Positions 32,842-47,692 of a stretch of DNA of 64,000 bases are shown one piece after another. Every line of letters begins with the position of its first letter. Position 1 is the stretch's first letter. The stretch comes from Plasmodium relictum (taxonomy: Eukaryota; Apicomplexa; Aconoidasida; Haemosporida; Plasmodiidae): NCBI RefSeq assembly GCF_900005765.1, contig NC_041688.1:777341-841340 (forward strand). The letters are read 5' to 3'. The position numbers and the translations under genes are program-made. Under the pieces are notes generated by a model. The model did not search any database and had not been told where the DNA came from. It was given only the letters and a program-made list of their open reading frames with translations.

Positions 32842-34853
32842 AAGAGTATGTCTATTGAGTATTTTGATATATTTATATTTATAGTATTATTCAATAATAA
32901 AAAAAAACTCCGTTTTTTAATTTTTAATAAATTGATTTTTTAATTTAAATAAAAAATAGCTTATTTTTACAAGTTGATAAATTTATTATATATTTGATAG
33001 CAATAATAATTTTAATTAATTTTTAAAAACGTTTTTTTTTTGTTCGTATTTTTATGTTATGCTTTATATTAAATAAAAAATTTTAAATTAAAAGTATTAA
33101 TTATCAGAAAATTATTTACAGACATATATATTTTTGTTAATTTTAATTATATATATTTATATTTTCTATTTTAAATAAAAATGAAGCTATAAAAAAGTTG
33201 TCTATGTTTTGTTTTGGGATTAGTGAAATATATTATTTTATATTTTACTTATAATTATTATGGAATTTTATGATAGATACTTTAATAATAAAAACTTATA
33301 TTTATTATATTCTTAATTTTGTCAAAGGCATTAAATCACAATTTCATATGTATATTTTATTTGTTATTTTTTTATTATTAATGATTCTCAAAAGATAAAA
33401 ATTAAGTTTTTATTTCACTAATTTGGTTTGTACTAAATTGTTTTTTTTTTTCAATTTCATAAATTAGAACTTGATTAAAAATATGAATTATTCTTTCTTT
33501 TGATTTCATAACAAATACTTTGATTTTAATTAAATAAAGCATGTTGATTAAAAAATAAAGAAAGCATTAAAAATTTCTAGTTTTTTCAGGTAAGAAAGTC
33601 TATAGTTAAATCAATTTTATAAAAAATAAATTCTCTATGCATATAAAAGAGGAAATTATTCTTTGTCCACATTTTACGTAACTTAATTTCACATTAATAG
33701 ATTAAAGTTATAAAATGAAAAGAAAAATAAAATGTGTGAATCAATTTAAAATTTTTAAGAAAAAAGTTTATATTTTCTAAAAATTAAGATAAAGAATTTT
33801 ATTTGAATAAAAATTAACTTTATGAAAAATTAAGATACTATAAATATTTAATATAAATAACTATTAAAGGTGGAACTTTTATCTGTAGACTTAAAATAGC
33901 AATATTAGAGTAATTTTAAAAGAGTTATATATATTTAATATGGATAATAAAGTATTTTTTCTTTTTGAGTTATTTTAGTTTTAATTAAAAAAAAACATAG
34001 ATCGGATTTTTAAAAATTAAAGAAGGAAAATATTTTTTACACATGTATATATAAATACAATATTATAGCAAGAAGATTAAAAATAAAATATGTTTTCTTT
34101 ATTTATTTTATAAGGAAAATTAATTCATTAAATATTTTTTTTTTAAAAGAGTTTTTTTTAATTCTTATATATCATTTTTATATTAGTTAAAAATTTTGTT
34201 TAGTGTGCTAATTTTCTAACAATTAGTGATATTATTTGTGATATGGAGTAAGTAAACAATTATTTCCTTTGTATCAAAGAAGTATAAACACATTTTCTTA
34301 TAAAAAAAAAATAAAATAAAAATTATTATTAGTTAACTATTAATTTATTATTGAAAAAAAAAGCAAAATGTGGTTACGATGAAAATACACAAAGATATCA
34401 TTTGAAATATAAGAATTATCCTTACACGTTATTAAGAACTAATCAAATGATGTTAAAGATTAAAAAGTGAAAAAAGAAAAATATTATAAAAATGGATTTT
34501 TTTAAATACTATAAAAAGAAATGAGTAAATGTAGTGAAGCTGTAAATTTTCTTAAGAAGGGCATAAATTTAAAAATTTATCTAATGAATAAAAATTATTT
34601 GATTTAAAGTATATTTTTAAAAGCGTTTATGTAGCAGTGTAAATTTACTAAAATAAAGAAAAAACAAAAATAAATATAAAATATAATAAGTTATTTTTTA
34701 TGGACATGCATGCACACACAAAAAAAAAATGAAATGAATTTTGAAATAATTTTATAATGCCTTATATTATATATATATATTAGAAAAAAAAAGTATATAG
34801 AATAATTTTTTATAATAATTTCAATACATCATATATAAAGAAAAAAAAAAAAA
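32842..34853. other. Convergent intergenic region before the cyclophilin gene
   Basis: About 2.0 kb with no gene that I can support. It holds the 3' flanks of the DPY30/SAM gene and the cyclophilin gene. A TGCATGCA octamer lies at 34707-34714, followed by a short CA run. Confidence 0.5.
34707..34714. promoter_or_regulatory. TGCATGCA motif (possible ApiAP2 site)
   Basis: A second copy of the palindromic octamer linked to AP2-Sp/AP2-EXP-type domains. It lies about 140 bp past the cyclophilin stop codon, between two 3' ends, so a regulatory role is uncertain. Confidence 0.2.
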
Positions 34854-37061
34854 TTAATGATCAATTTTTATGTTTAAAATTTTAATACTTTCTAAAGGTT
34901 TGTCCTTTTTGTCAGTACGTACATTTTCTATATCCAAAACAACTTTAGTTCCCTGAGTTACTTTTCCAAAAACCGTATGCTTAAAATCAAGCCAAGGACA
35001 AGGCACTGTAGTTATAAAAAATTGAGATCCATTAGTATTGGGGCCACAGTTTGCCATAGAGACCATAAAAGGTTTGGAATGATTCAGATGATCGAAAAAT
35101 TCATCTTCAAATTCATGACCCCAGATACTTTCCCCTCCTGTACCATCTCCTGAGGGATCCCCAGTTTGAATCATAAAATGCTTGATAACTCGATGAAATA
35201 TGCAATTATTATAGTATCCGTTTTGTGAATGAACAGAAAAATTTTGTACAGTTTTTTTACATTCTTTATAAAAAAGATTAATATATATTTCTCCCATAGT
35301 TGTATAAATTATTGCACTTTTAGGGATTTTAGTACTATTTTCTATATTTTTCAAAGGCGTAGACAAGAAAGAATTTAAATCATTTTTTGTTGGCTGCTCA
35401 TTATATATATCTCTTTCTTCTAATTCATGTTCGTTTAATGCCTTTTTTGTAAAAACATAAAATCTTGATTTTTTATAAACAGTGCAAAATAAAGCACAAT
35501 CAGATATGTTTTTTTCATTTATATATAGAGATTCATGAACATTTGCTCTAATTTTGTTTACTGGTATTATTTTTTGGTATAATGAAAGGGATAAGTAGCG
35601 TAAATTGGTTTCATTTTTTCCAATTATGTAACATAATTGATTAGTGGTAAAATTAACAACTTTTATACCAATAAAAGTAGAATATATTATGTATTGATTT
35701 GATTCATCAAAAATAATCATATCCAATTTTATATTCTGATTTTTCATAACTTTTTTTATTTCTTTTTCAATAAATAGTCTTTTTCCAAAATCTAAACTAT
35801 CTATATGCAAATCTTTTTTTAAGGGATCATTTTGAGCTGTTAGATACATTTCTGTACTTTCATCATAAACCCTATATAATTTCATAGTTTTAAATTTATA
35901 TATTCGTAAAAAATAGTTTTCTGATAAAACAGCCATAAATTTACCATCTAAACTTAAGCTTATGCATAATGCATATGTCTTATACTTGCACAGTTCATAT
36001 AAATCTGTTTCACTTTTAAAAGAAAATCCTAATTTCTTTATATTGTATCTTTTATTAGATTTATTAGTATTCGTTTCATTATTTTTTTGGTTTTTTGTAT
36101 TATCATGTTCATATTTAGGAAATTTAAAATAAGTTGCATCAACAATGTCAATGAGCCCATTATTATCACTTAATATGCATAAATCGTAAAATTTATTATA
36201 CTTTATAATTTCAATAATGTTACAACTAAAATTTATTACTTGCATACATGTGTCACTTTCTAAAGGCTTGTAAATATATATGCATGGTTTTTCATTTGAA
36301 GATATAGCAACTTTTACAGAAGTGGAGAAAAGAGATGAATATATAAACTCTCCTGTTTGAGGAGCAAAATCTAATTTTATAATTATATTCATGTCAAAGC
36401 TACTAATATCAAATTGCTTGTAAGTTTTATCTTTTGATAAACTACCTAATACCTCTTCATCTTCTGAAATAAACAAACAAATAATCTCATCTGAATGAAT
36501 TTTAAAATGTTTCACAAATTCAATAGAGCCTACATTTTTATACCAAAATTTTATCACTCCATCAGCACTTCCTGTTACTATATATTTTTTTTTATTACTC
36601 ACAAGAACTTGAGTTACAGTATCTGTATGCATATAACTTATTTCGTAATTCTTATTAGTAGGAATATTCTTTAGATATATATCATTATTTATTCTAGCTT
36701 TTTTTTTATTTTTGCTTATTTTTGTAATTTTTCTTTTATTTGATATATTTTCCTTTTTTTTTTCTCCGTCACTTTCGTTTTCTACTTTTTTTACATATAT
36801 AGAACTTTTCTTGTTATTCATTAAATCTTCAGAATTTTTATCATATGGATCATCTACTTCACAACTATCATTTATTTCTTCTAAAGGAGCTGGTCCATAG
36901 CTTCCATCACTTGATTCATTATCTAAAGAATAAAAATCATATTTATCATTTCCTTCTTTTTTATTTTTGCTAATCTCATCTTCTTTCTCTTCATTTTCAT
37001 GCATATTATCATTTTTTTCTTTCTCTTCATTTTTGTTGGGAACATTATCATTCATATTCAT
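34854..37061 (-). CDS. WD40-repeat cyclophilin, PPWD1 type (peptidyl-prolyl isomerase)
   Basis: A single-exon frame of 735 codons. After an acidic/basic N-terminal region (about 1-130), WD40-like repeats start at [21 protein letters not shown] and include [14 protein letters not shown] and [12 protein letters not shown]. They fill about residues 140-560. A complete cyclophilin domain occupies about 575-735, with the usual catalytic and binding residues: [15 protein letters not shown] (Arg, Phe, Gln), [17 protein letters not shown] (Gln, Phe), and [13 protein letters not shown] (Trp, His). The [11 protein letters not shown] loop is typical of nuclear spliceosome-associated cyclophilins. PPWD1 proteins associate with the spliceosome (family knowledge). 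This matches what I remember as P. falciparum CYP81. Cyclosporin binding is plausible because the Trp is retained. A second Met at residue 3 is an alternative start. Confidence 0.95.
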   Translation of the reverse strand: MNMNDNVPNKNEEKEKNDNMHENEEKEDEISKNKKEGNDKYDFYSLDNESSDGSYGPAPLEEINDSCEVDDPYDKNSEDLMNNKKSSIYVKKVENESDGEKKKENISNKRKITKISKNKKKARINNDIYLKNIPTNKNYEISYMHTDTVTQVLVSNKKKYIVTGSADGVIKFWYKNVGSIEFVKHFKIHSDEIICLFISEDEEVLGSLSKDKTYKQFDISSFDMNIIIKLDFAPQTGEFIYSSLFSTSVKVAISSNEKPCIYIYKPLESDTCMQVINFSCNIIEIIKYNKFYDLCILSDNNGLIDIVDATYFKFPKYEHDNTKNQKNNETNTNKSNKRYNIKKLGFSFKSETDLYELCKYKTYALCISLSLDGKFMAVLSENYFLRIYKFKTMKLYRVYDESTEMYLTAQNDPLKKDLHIDSLDFGKRLFIEKEIKKVMKNQNIKLDMIIFDESNQYIIYSTFIGIKVVNFTTNQLCYIIGKNETNLRYLSLSLYQKIIPVNKIRANVHESLYINEKNISDCALFCTVYKKSRFYVFTKKALNEHELEERDIYNEQPTKNDLNSFLSTPLKNIENSTKIPKSAIIYTTMGEIYINLFYKECKKTVQNFSVHSQNGYYNNCIFHRVIKHFMIQTGDPSGDGTGGESIWGHEFEDEFFDHLNHSKPFMVSMANCGPNTNGSQFFITTVPCPWLDFKHTVFGKVTQGTKVVLDIENVRTDKKDKPLESIKILNIKIDH

Positions 37062-40000
37062 TTTTTTTAATTATTTCTTTTAAAATGTTATAATTCATTA
37101 TATTTTAAAAATTATTTAAAAATATTTAGGAATTAATGATATTCATTGCTTCATGATAATAAATTTAAAAAAAATATTTTTATTTTTTTTACGTTTACTT
37201 TTATGAAAAGTTTTTAAAAAAATAAATATTTTTCTATAAGTTAATTCTTCATAAACCTAAAAATGTTATGCAAAACTTTAAAATATATGCAAATTCATTT
37301 GATTTAAATTATAAGTTATTTAAAAATTAAAAAAACAAATATATTATTGGTCCTGGGACTTTATATATAATCACAAATAATTTTAAGATAATAGCAAATG
37401 AAAAATTAATGTAAGAAAAAAAAAATTAGTATTTTTAAACAATGAATATATGATTTATATATATTTTAACTATTCAAAAAAAAATTTTATTTTCAGAACT
37501 TGTTAATTAAAATTTTTTTTTTTAGTAAATTATTTAATAAATATATATATATATATATATATCATAATATATCACAGGCTTTTAAATGGAGAATTTTTTA
37601 CTAAAATGTTTAAAAAATGAAAAAAAGTATGGTTAACATTTAAAATAGAAAATAATATCAATTATATTTAGTCATATATATATATTTTAAACTAAATATT
37701 TCATTTTCATATTATTATAGTTTTCATTATTTTTTTTAGTTAATACTTTCTATATATAATTGTGTCAGTTTATAACACATTATGAATAAACTACGTGAAA
37801 TCATTTCTTTAGTACGACTAAATTATTGCTATTTTTATTTATTGAAAAATTGATCATTTTATAGTTAAAACATTGTAAATTTTATGGGAACATACATTTT
37901 TAAATGAAAATTTACGAAAGGATTTAGCCTAGAAATAATTTTTCATGAAATAAAGTGAAAAACATAAATGTAATAATAATATAGCAAACTTATGTGATAC
38001 TAAAAATTAATAATCTATTTGTGTAGACAATTTATTTTATTTTAAAATTATTGAAAGTACAAGGTTTTCAATAAAACGTATAATTATAGATTATATTTTA
38101 AAATTTTTTTTAAAATTTAGAATGAAATGAGACAATGCTTGTAATACATGTGGCATTTATATTACAAAAGCAAACAATAGAATTTTTATAAATAACTAAA
38201 TGCTACCCAATGGCATTTATGTTTTACACTAATAAAATGTTTCTGTATTTTAATAGATAATTTTTTTTTTTGATGCAAAATGTTATGAATTTTCTAGATT
38301 AATAAAACAATGATATAAAGTAATATTAAATATAAATATATACATATTTCTGTTTAAATATGAATATACAAATATGTGTAAAGAGAAATACATACAATAT
38401 ACGTAAATATAATATTGTTTATATAATAAAATTGTAAACATTTATTTAATATTTTTATGCATGAAATGGATAATTATATTAAGAGTATTTATTGTAGTAC
38501 ATATTTATAAAGCACCAACTTATGGATAATTTATTTTAAAAAATGCAATAAAATGTTTTTCCAATTTTCAAATAAAATATATTAAAATTTGTATAAATGT
38601 GTTCTTATAAACATGTTTATACATTTGAACTATAATTTCATGTGAAATTTATAAAAAAAAAATATTTTTCCATATCTGTACACAATACATTAAGATTTTA
38701 TTTGAATTTATTGATATTCCTATTATTTTTATAATAACATAGAAAAAAAATTATGACTAGTATTCTCGTAATGGTGATTAATGTATTTTCATATTTATAT
38801 AAGTGTATATTTTTGTGTATTTTAATGTATGCACATTTATATATTTAATAATTTATGCATGAAAAAGAAATGAACTAGGTTAAATGATGTTGACTTTTTA
38901 GAGTAATTTTAAAAAATTAGGTTTATTATCTCTATTATATTTTATTTATAATATATTTTTTATATTTTATTTATGTGTATTTTTAAAAAAAATTTGTGAA
39001 TTTGTGTGGATTTTTTTTTTTTTTTTTTTTTTTACATTGCCAAACCTTTATATTTGTATATATATATATTCCTTATTTTTTTACTATTATATTTTCAAAT
39101 AATAAACTTTTAGAGTATTTTTAAATGAGAATTTTATATAAAGAAAACGCTAGCAATTTTTGCAATTAATAAAAATGCTATAAATTATGACAAAATATAC
39201 ATTATATTCATAGTTTTTTTTCTCTTTTTTGAATACATGCAAAAAAAGTGTATAAAAGTGCGAGCACTGCTATAAAAAATATTTATAGTTATTTAAACAA
39301 TAGATTTCTTAATTATATAGTTTACCCACTTTTACTTTTTATATCAATTTATTATAATTTATTATAATTTATTTTTTTCTTTTTCTATGTACATTATGAA
39401 GACATGTATTATTTTCCTTGAATTAATAACATTTATACTTCTTTTTTTGTTATATTGACAATTTATGTTAGTTTATTACTTACAATTTTTATATATTTAA
39501 TTTTTTTTTTTAAAGAAATCAATGTTTCATATTTGCACCTATTTGTTTTAGTTAAAAAAAAATATATATAAAAATATATTTGCACACGTTTTAAACTTTT
39601 GGGTCCATGAAATAAATCTAGTATAAATTTTATACGTGCTCATTGTTTATGCGTAAGTAAGTTTATATTCTAATATATGGGTTATTTTTATTAATTTTTT
39701 TTTATATTCTATTATTTTAATGTATTTAAGTAAGAAAAAAAAAAATATTTATAAAATGTACTTGAAAAAAAAAAAAAAAAATAGAAAATATATTATGAAA
39801 AAAGAAAAAACATTTTGAAAAAAAAAAATTTTTTTTCATATAAAAATTAAGTATTATTTCAATGCTTAAAATAATTTAAAACTTTTTAAAATAAAATATT
39901 TTAATAAAAAAGCAAAAATGTATATTTTGTATAATTTTTAAAAATACTATTATAAATGCATAGACAAAATTGATAATTATATGGAACACAATTTTTATGA

Positions 40001-40291
40001 AATATTTTTTTTTTGGCTTAATTTTTTTTTTCTACTTTATTATTTTCAATTTCTTAAAAATGGAATTTTATTAATTTTTCTTTTTTTTTTTTATGAATTT
40101 TATTATATACGTAAATTTTTTAATAAATATTGTAAAAATACGTTTTTTATAACATACATTTATAAACATAAGATTTTTTTTTTTTCTTATTTTTAAAGAT
40201 ATGTTGATATAAAAATAGAATTTACTATTTTTTAATATTTAATTACTCTTTCTAAATAATTTATGAAGGCATATTGTGAGCATTGTGATTA

Positions 40292-40305
40292 TGGGGGTAA
40301 CCCCA
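40292..40305. promoter_or_regulatory. GC-rich hairpin TGGGG-GTAA-CCCCA
   Basis: A 5-bp stem closed by a GTAA (GNRA-type) tetraloop stands out in DNA that is otherwise almost free of G/C runs. It lies about 1.8 kb before the KH-protein start and about 3.2 kb before the cyclophilin start. It resembles the paired G-box elements described in some Plasmodium heat-shock promoters, or the tip of a small structured RNA. Neither can be settled from sequence alone. Confidence 0.3.
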
Positions 40306-41503
40306 AAATAATTTTATTTTTAACAATTTGATATTTTTATTTCATGCTTTTTCTTTTTTTTTTCTCTTTTTTTTTAAATATATTTTTTTCTATTTTATAT
40401 AAAATTCTTTAAAATTTGCAAAAATAAAAAACGTAAATTTTTTTTTTCTTTGCATTTATATATATAAAGCTTAACGCATTTTTTTATTTATTATATATTC
40501 CATTTATACATTTCCACTACTTTGTCAATTTTATATTAAGAAAAAGAAAAAAAATATTGTTACAATTAAATTTATATTTTATATGTAATTTACAAAGCAT
40601 ACTCATTAATGTTTGCTATTTTTATTATTTTATTATTATTATTTTTTTTTCTTTTTTTTTTTAAAATAAGTTTTCCATCTAAATTAATTTATAAATATAT
40701 AAAAATAGTATATAGGTAGATAAAATTTGTATGTCAAATAATTTTTGGAATGAATGTAATAATTTATTGTAAATTATCACATTTTGTTCTTATATTTATA
40801 TTATTAAAAATTACAAAAATATATAAATAATTTATCAATAAATTATCTAAATATTTTCAAAATGGTATTTATGTTCTTGTAGAAATTCATTTTTTTCTAA
40901 TATATATATATAATTATCTTTCATATATATGTCTGATGATATATTCACATTTGTCTATTTTCCTCTCTTTTTTATTTTGTGTATTTTAACTTGTTATTTA
41001 ATATATTAATTGTAAAAAATTTTTAAAATATGTTTTTTTTTTTTTTTTTATATTTTTAGTTTTTTTCACATTAAAAGAATCATAAAATTTATTGCAAATT
41101 TTTATGTTACAAGTACTTGTGATGAACTAAAATAATAACAATGACATAAATGTAACTAAAGTGTAATTTTAAAATAATATTTTAATCTTATTTAATAATT
41201 TAAAAAAAAAAAAAAAAACTTAAATTCTCAAATGCATATATATTTATGAATTATTGTATATAGTAAAAAATAAAAAAATATACTTATTCTAATTTATTTT
41301 TATACATAAAAATATTGCGTATATCAAGTAATATTTCATACATTAGAATTATATTCTTTTATTTTTAGGAATAACTTTTTTGTTTTTGAAAATTCTGTTG
41401 TGAATTTTATAATTTTTTTTCTTTTTTTTTTTTTGTTTTTTAATTTTAAATAAATTTATTATTTATTTATTGATATTTTCATTAAATCATTTTTTTTTTT
41501 TCC

Positions 41504-41508
<5 letters not shown>

Positions 41509-41544
<36 letters not shown>
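41509..41544. repeat. (TA)n microsatellite
   Basis: About 18 uninterrupted TA units in the 5' region of the KH-domain gene. Length is likely polymorphic. Confidence 0.9.
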
Positions 41545-41545
<1 letters not shown>

Positions 41546-42105
41546 TTAAAATAAATAAATAGCAACCATATTTAATTAAAGTAACGGAAAAAGAAAAGTA
41601 AAAAGATTTAAATATATAAAAGTTTTAATATATTTAAAAATAAATTGATTTACAAGTATATGAATACAAAATATACATTGGCAACTTAGAATAAATTTAA
41701 TTTAAATTAAAAAAAAAAAAAAATGAAAAATATTCATTCCTTTAACCGTAAATTTATTAATTATTTTGTATTATGAATTTAATAAAAAAAACTATTTAGC
41801 TATAATTAAATTACATGTTTTAAAATTTTTTTTTTGAAATTATAAAATAATTTAAAAACATAAGTTTTTTTGTATAAATAATTAAAAAATAAAAAATTGA
41901 GTAAATAATTAAACACAAAGAAAAATTAAAAAGAAAATATAATTTTTTTTTGGAAACCATATAGTTTCTATTTTTCCTTAATTCTCAACTTTTGTTTAAT
42001 TTTTAATGAAAAATAAATATTTTCATTTACTCTATATATTTATTTGTATGCACATATATATTTACTAATCTTTTTTTTTTTTTTCATGTTATAAATTTTA
42101 ATAAA

Positions 42106-45100
42106 ATGGAAAATAATCAATCATTGCAAGAATCTGAAAAATCAAACTTTTATAATACAAAAATAAAGACTCTGTCCAATGAAAATGTAAGGAATTGCAC
42201 AAATACTGAAAATAAGATCTTACAGGATAAAATACACCAAAAGAAATGTCTAGAAAAGAAGGCAAAATTATGTATGGTAGAAAATAAAAGTATGAATTTA
42301 AATCAAATTTCAAATAATCAAGAAAAAATAAATGATAGAAATGCAACAAATGAAAAAAGAAAATTTTTACTAAATAATTCTAATGATTTTAAGGATAAAT
42401 GTGTAGGTATTCATGATTTAAAAGTGTTACATGAAGGAGATAGCTATAACACAAGAAATTATGATATTGTATATAAGAATTACAATAGCAATATAGAAAA
42501 TATTGAAAGTAGTAATAACAATTTTCATAATAATAATAACAACAATAATGAAAATTTTATTAACAATATTAGTAATAAGCATAATGATGAAATTGATTGT
42601 ATCAACGAAAGTAATTATAATAGTAAGAACATTTGTTTTAATAAAAGCAATAATTATAATGTTATATATAATGATACAAAGTTTACAATTAGTTCTGATT
42701 TAATCATTAACCAAGGTAAGAAATGCCAAAAGAATAATAAAAAAAAAAATAACAGCTTAAATAAAAATAGCAATCCTAAAAAGTTTGTAGATAGCAATTT
42801 AAATTTTAATAATTTTAGTAGCTCTAATGATGAAAATCAAGAACAAACACTTAGTAGTATCATTAATAATGAAAATAATAATAATAATAATAATAATAAT
42901 AGTGATAAAAAGATTATTAATAATAATATTCATATCAATAATGGTAATAATATTTTGAATCCTAATACTGAGAGTTTCAATAATTTTAGTGTTAATGATG
43001 ACAGTAAATATAGTGAAAATACAGCACATGTTTTAAATGATACGCACTTATATAAAGAGAATTTGATTTATAATAACATTCCTAAAAATTCAACTAATTA
43101 TAATGTAAATAAGGAAATAGATAAAATTTTAAAGAATCAAATAAATGAAGATAAAAATATAATATATAATATAGATGAAAATGCAAAAATGAAGATATAT
43201 TGTTCTAGTTCTAACGAAATAAATAATTATAATAAATTCAATAACCATGAAAATAAGAGGGAAAATAATTTAAGCGATAATATTAAAGAGAACAATGCTA
43301 GCAATCCTTTTTTATCGTCAACTAATTTTAAAATAATTAATTCTTTCAATAATTCAGAAGCCGAATGCCATGATAATTATAATCTTGAAAAGAATTATGA
43401 TTTTAGTAATTATAGTAAAATAAAAGAAAAGAATGATAAAGAATTAATATTTACTTCATATATGGATGCAAATAAATTTGAAGTTGAATCTAACAATATA
43501 GAAAATGAGATAAATGCCGAAAGTAATTATATGAATAATAACTCCGTCAGGAAATTATCATGTGTGTTATATGATAATACTGTAAATGAAAATGATATTC
43601 AAAAAAATAACACAGATATATCAAATGCAGAAAATAAAAATTACTTAAATTCTCCAAATAGCAATGAAAAAGAATTAAATTTTTTAAAAGAATATAATTT
43701 TTCTGTTTTAGATTACTTGAACAATTACAAAAATATTTATAACAAGGACAATAAAGATAATAACAACAATGTGGATAAAATTAATGTTGATTTTAATATA
43801 ATAAATGAGGATGAAAGTGAAAGTAAAAGTGTATATACTGTTGAAAATATGAAACAAGAAGATTATGATTCATACAAATCAAAATTATTTGAAAGTGTGC
43901 TTAAAAATAATAATAAGAATAATTATGAAGAGCAAGAAAAAAGCAATTATATTAGCCAAAAACTTAATAATGAGTATATAATAAAAAGCAATAATAATGA
44001 TTTTAACATTAAAAATTTGAATAACTCTAAAGAAAATTCTAGAAGTTACAGCATTTGTTCTAATAGTAGTAAGAACGAAAAATGTATGGATGGTTTTATA
44101 AGTAATTTAAATAAATATAATAGTGATTTATTTAATTTTGGTTGTAAAATGAATGGAAATGAAAATTCAGATATTAAAAAATATGACATCAATAATATAA
44201 TATATAATAATTTTGATAATGATATGACAGTGAATAAGAATATAATCTCTGGAAAAAATGAAAATTTGAAAATTCATTTAAATTGCAATTCAAATAATAT
44301 AGAAACAAACATCACTTTTGAAACTAATAGAAATATTAATTTTGATAATAAAGCAATAGATCATTCAATGGATAGTAATGAAGAAAGAGAAGAAAACTGT
44401 GATGAAAATAATACTTTAAATAATAATATAAATGATATTTTTATTGAAAACAATAATTTTAATGCAAATAAGGATATTTATAATTTAACTTACGACAGTT
44501 TAAATAACAGTAATAATAATAGCAATAATGACAACAAATGCATCTATAGAATAAATGGTAATACTGGTAGTGATGTGATTAATATTAATAACAACAATCT
44601 TTTAGGTTCGCATTCTTGTAAAATATCAATTGATAGAAATAAAAATATGATCAGTGATATAAATAATGATGATACATGTAATGTTCAAAAAGAAGTAAGA
44701 AGTAAAAATAAACAAGAAAATTTTAATGACATCAATTCTATATATAGTTCTATAAATAGCAACAACAATATAAATGATAATTTATATAGGAAGCAAAATT
44801 ATATAGGTTATAAAAACATTTTATATAATGGTTGTTTTAAATGTGATGACATTCATTCACAAAGTTATAGGAATAGTAACAATAATAATAATAACACTAA
44901 TGATGATAACTTTAGAAGTATTGAATATAATCATAATTACGATGAGAATAATGTTAAAAATGATAATGATAATGATAATGACAATAATATTGATAATAAT
45001 AATAATAATAATGAAAATAATAATAATGAATGTAATGTAAGTTATAGAAATGATGATGTTATTGATATTAATGTTAATAAAATTCTTAATAATAGCGATA

Positions 45101-47238
45101 ATAAATATAATAATGCAATTAAATTAATATTAGAAAAAAAATTTCTAAAAGAAAATGTGGCAAATAAAAGTATAGGAAATGATATAATGCATTACAATGC
45201 AAACAATAGTATGATAAATAATAATTTCAATTTATTCTTAAATAGTGCTGAATTAAGTTATAATAATTTATCTGCTATTAATGAAATTATTGATAATAAT
45301 AATAATGGAAATACAATTAATGATATAAATAATAATACATACAACTGTATGAATGAAATTGATAATTTATCAGATGGAAATCTAAATAATAAAATAGAAA
45401 ATAATTTTAGTGATAATTCTTATAATGTAAATAAAAACGACTCTTTTATGAAATATATAAAAAAATTTCTTGAAAAAAATTATATAAATGATCAAAAAAA
45501 CTATATGAATTTATATTATAAAACTAGCGTAAATAATAATTTCACAGAAAATAATAATAGGTCAATTGTAAATAATGAAGATGATTATAAAAATATATTG
45601 AATAATATTTTTAATAATAAAAATATGAGTATAAATGATAATATTAGAAATATTAATGATTCTATTAGTTATAACAATCAAAGAAATGATATTGTGAATA
45701 ATAGCAGTTATAACATTGATATGAATAATATTAACAGTACAGTAAATATTAATAAATTTGACGATATTAATAACAATATTGATGATATCAATAAAACTAA
45801 TGATATTAATGATTCTAATAAAATTAATGATATCAGTAGTATTAATAATATTCACAATACTAAGGATTTTGATCATGCAAACAGCTTTAACTATATTAGT
45901 GGTATTACTGATGTACATAATGTAAATGTACCTACAAAAAAAAAAGATAATTTTGAATATTCTAGTCTTTATAATGTAATGAATAATATAAGAAGTGAAA
46001 ATACATGCTCGAAAAATAGATTTAATGTAAATAACACCAATGATAAACAAAATCATGTTATGACTAGTGTTAATTATCATCTAAATGATTATAAAGACTA
46101 TAATATAAATGATATAAAAAATGAAAATAAAAACATTAATATTATCAATTCATTTAATATTGTTAATTTAAATAATAATGGTAATGATAATGGTAATATA
46201 AATTCTGTATATGATAATTGTAGAAAAAATGAAATATATAATAGTAAACATGAATATAATTTGAATGATGAAACTTCTATATATGTAAATAATAGTATAG
46301 AAGAGAATGCAGAAAGATATTTTATGAATGATATGAAAAATGCTGATAATAATTTTAAAAAAACGCTATTAAATGATTATACAAATACTATGAACAATTT
46401 AGATATAATAAATAAATTAAGTAAATATGTGGAGAATAAGTTTATAAAAAATTATTATAATTATAAAGAAAATATGAATTATTACAACAATATAAAAAAT
46501 GAAAACTTAGGCATTTTGCATAAATTATCTCAATATCCTTTGTTAAAAGAAAATAAAAATATCGTGAATTCTAAAGAAGTTGAAATAAGAAACGAGAACA
46601 TTTTATTCTTAGATATGAATGAAAATACAAATATGAATAATTACTCTTATAATAAACAATATAATAATTCAAAAGTAAATGGTGATGAGAAGAATAAGAA
46701 TTTAAGTGAAGATATATACAATAACAGTACAAGCAATTTTTTAAATGAACATATTATAGGAAGAACTATAAATAGAAATGAAGTTATTAATAATGTAGAA
46801 AATGGTAATCATACAAGTAATCATGCAGATAATTATAATAGTTTTGATTTACCAAATTGTGATATATCTATTGCATCCAACTTTAAGCATAAAACAAAAT
46901 TAAATAAAAACAATGATATGCATGAAAAAAATTTCAATAATAGTTTAGAAAATAATGAAGAGAACAGCATGCTAAATAATACAATGCATAATAACTCCCT
47001 AAACAATACAAGGATTGGAAAAAATTATTTAAGTAATTCTATAAATAAAAAAGGAGAATCATCTCAAAAAAAGAAAGTAGATGAAAAAATTATGAATCTT
47101 CTTATTATGAACAGTAATAGGAAATCCAAAATTCCAATAAAAGGAAATAACATTGAAAAATCAAAAATTTCAAACAACAAAAGTACGAATTCTGTTAATT
47201 ATTTTCTAAGTGAAGTTTTATCTGATAATAATAGTAAC

Positions 47239-47326
<88 letters not shown>

Positions 47327-47422
47327 GTAATAATAATAATAATAACAACAATAATAATAGTAATGATAATAATAATAATATGAGTAACAATATTGATTAT
47401 TCTAATAATAATAATAAGAGTA

Positions 47423-47455
<33 letters not shown>

Positions 47456-47623
47456 TTAATAATAATAATAATGATAATAATAATAGTATGAGTAACAACA
47501 ATATTGATTACTCTAATAATAATAATAATAATAATAATGGTAATAACAATAATAATAATAATAATAGTAATGATAATAATAATAATAATAGTAACAGTAA
47601 TGATAATAATAATAATAGTAACA

Positions 47624-47692
<69 letters not shown>

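Larger units (their letters stand above)
37062..42105. other. Long divergent intergenic region between cyclophilin and KH genes
   Basis: About 5.0 kb that must contain the promoters of both flanking genes. It is dense with homopolymer T runs (for example at about 39010-39032), TA microsatellites at about 37540-37562 and 41509-41544, and one GC-rich hairpin at 40292-40305. A 71-codon frame at 39981-40196 is nearly all Phe, Leu, Ile, Tyr and Lys and looks like chance. Confidence 0.5.

Noticed and set aside
39981-40196. 71-codon Phe-rich plus-strand frame resembling a membrane protein
   Set aside because: Composition follows from T-rich runs; there is no conserved motif, and similar frames occur in every T-rich spacer.
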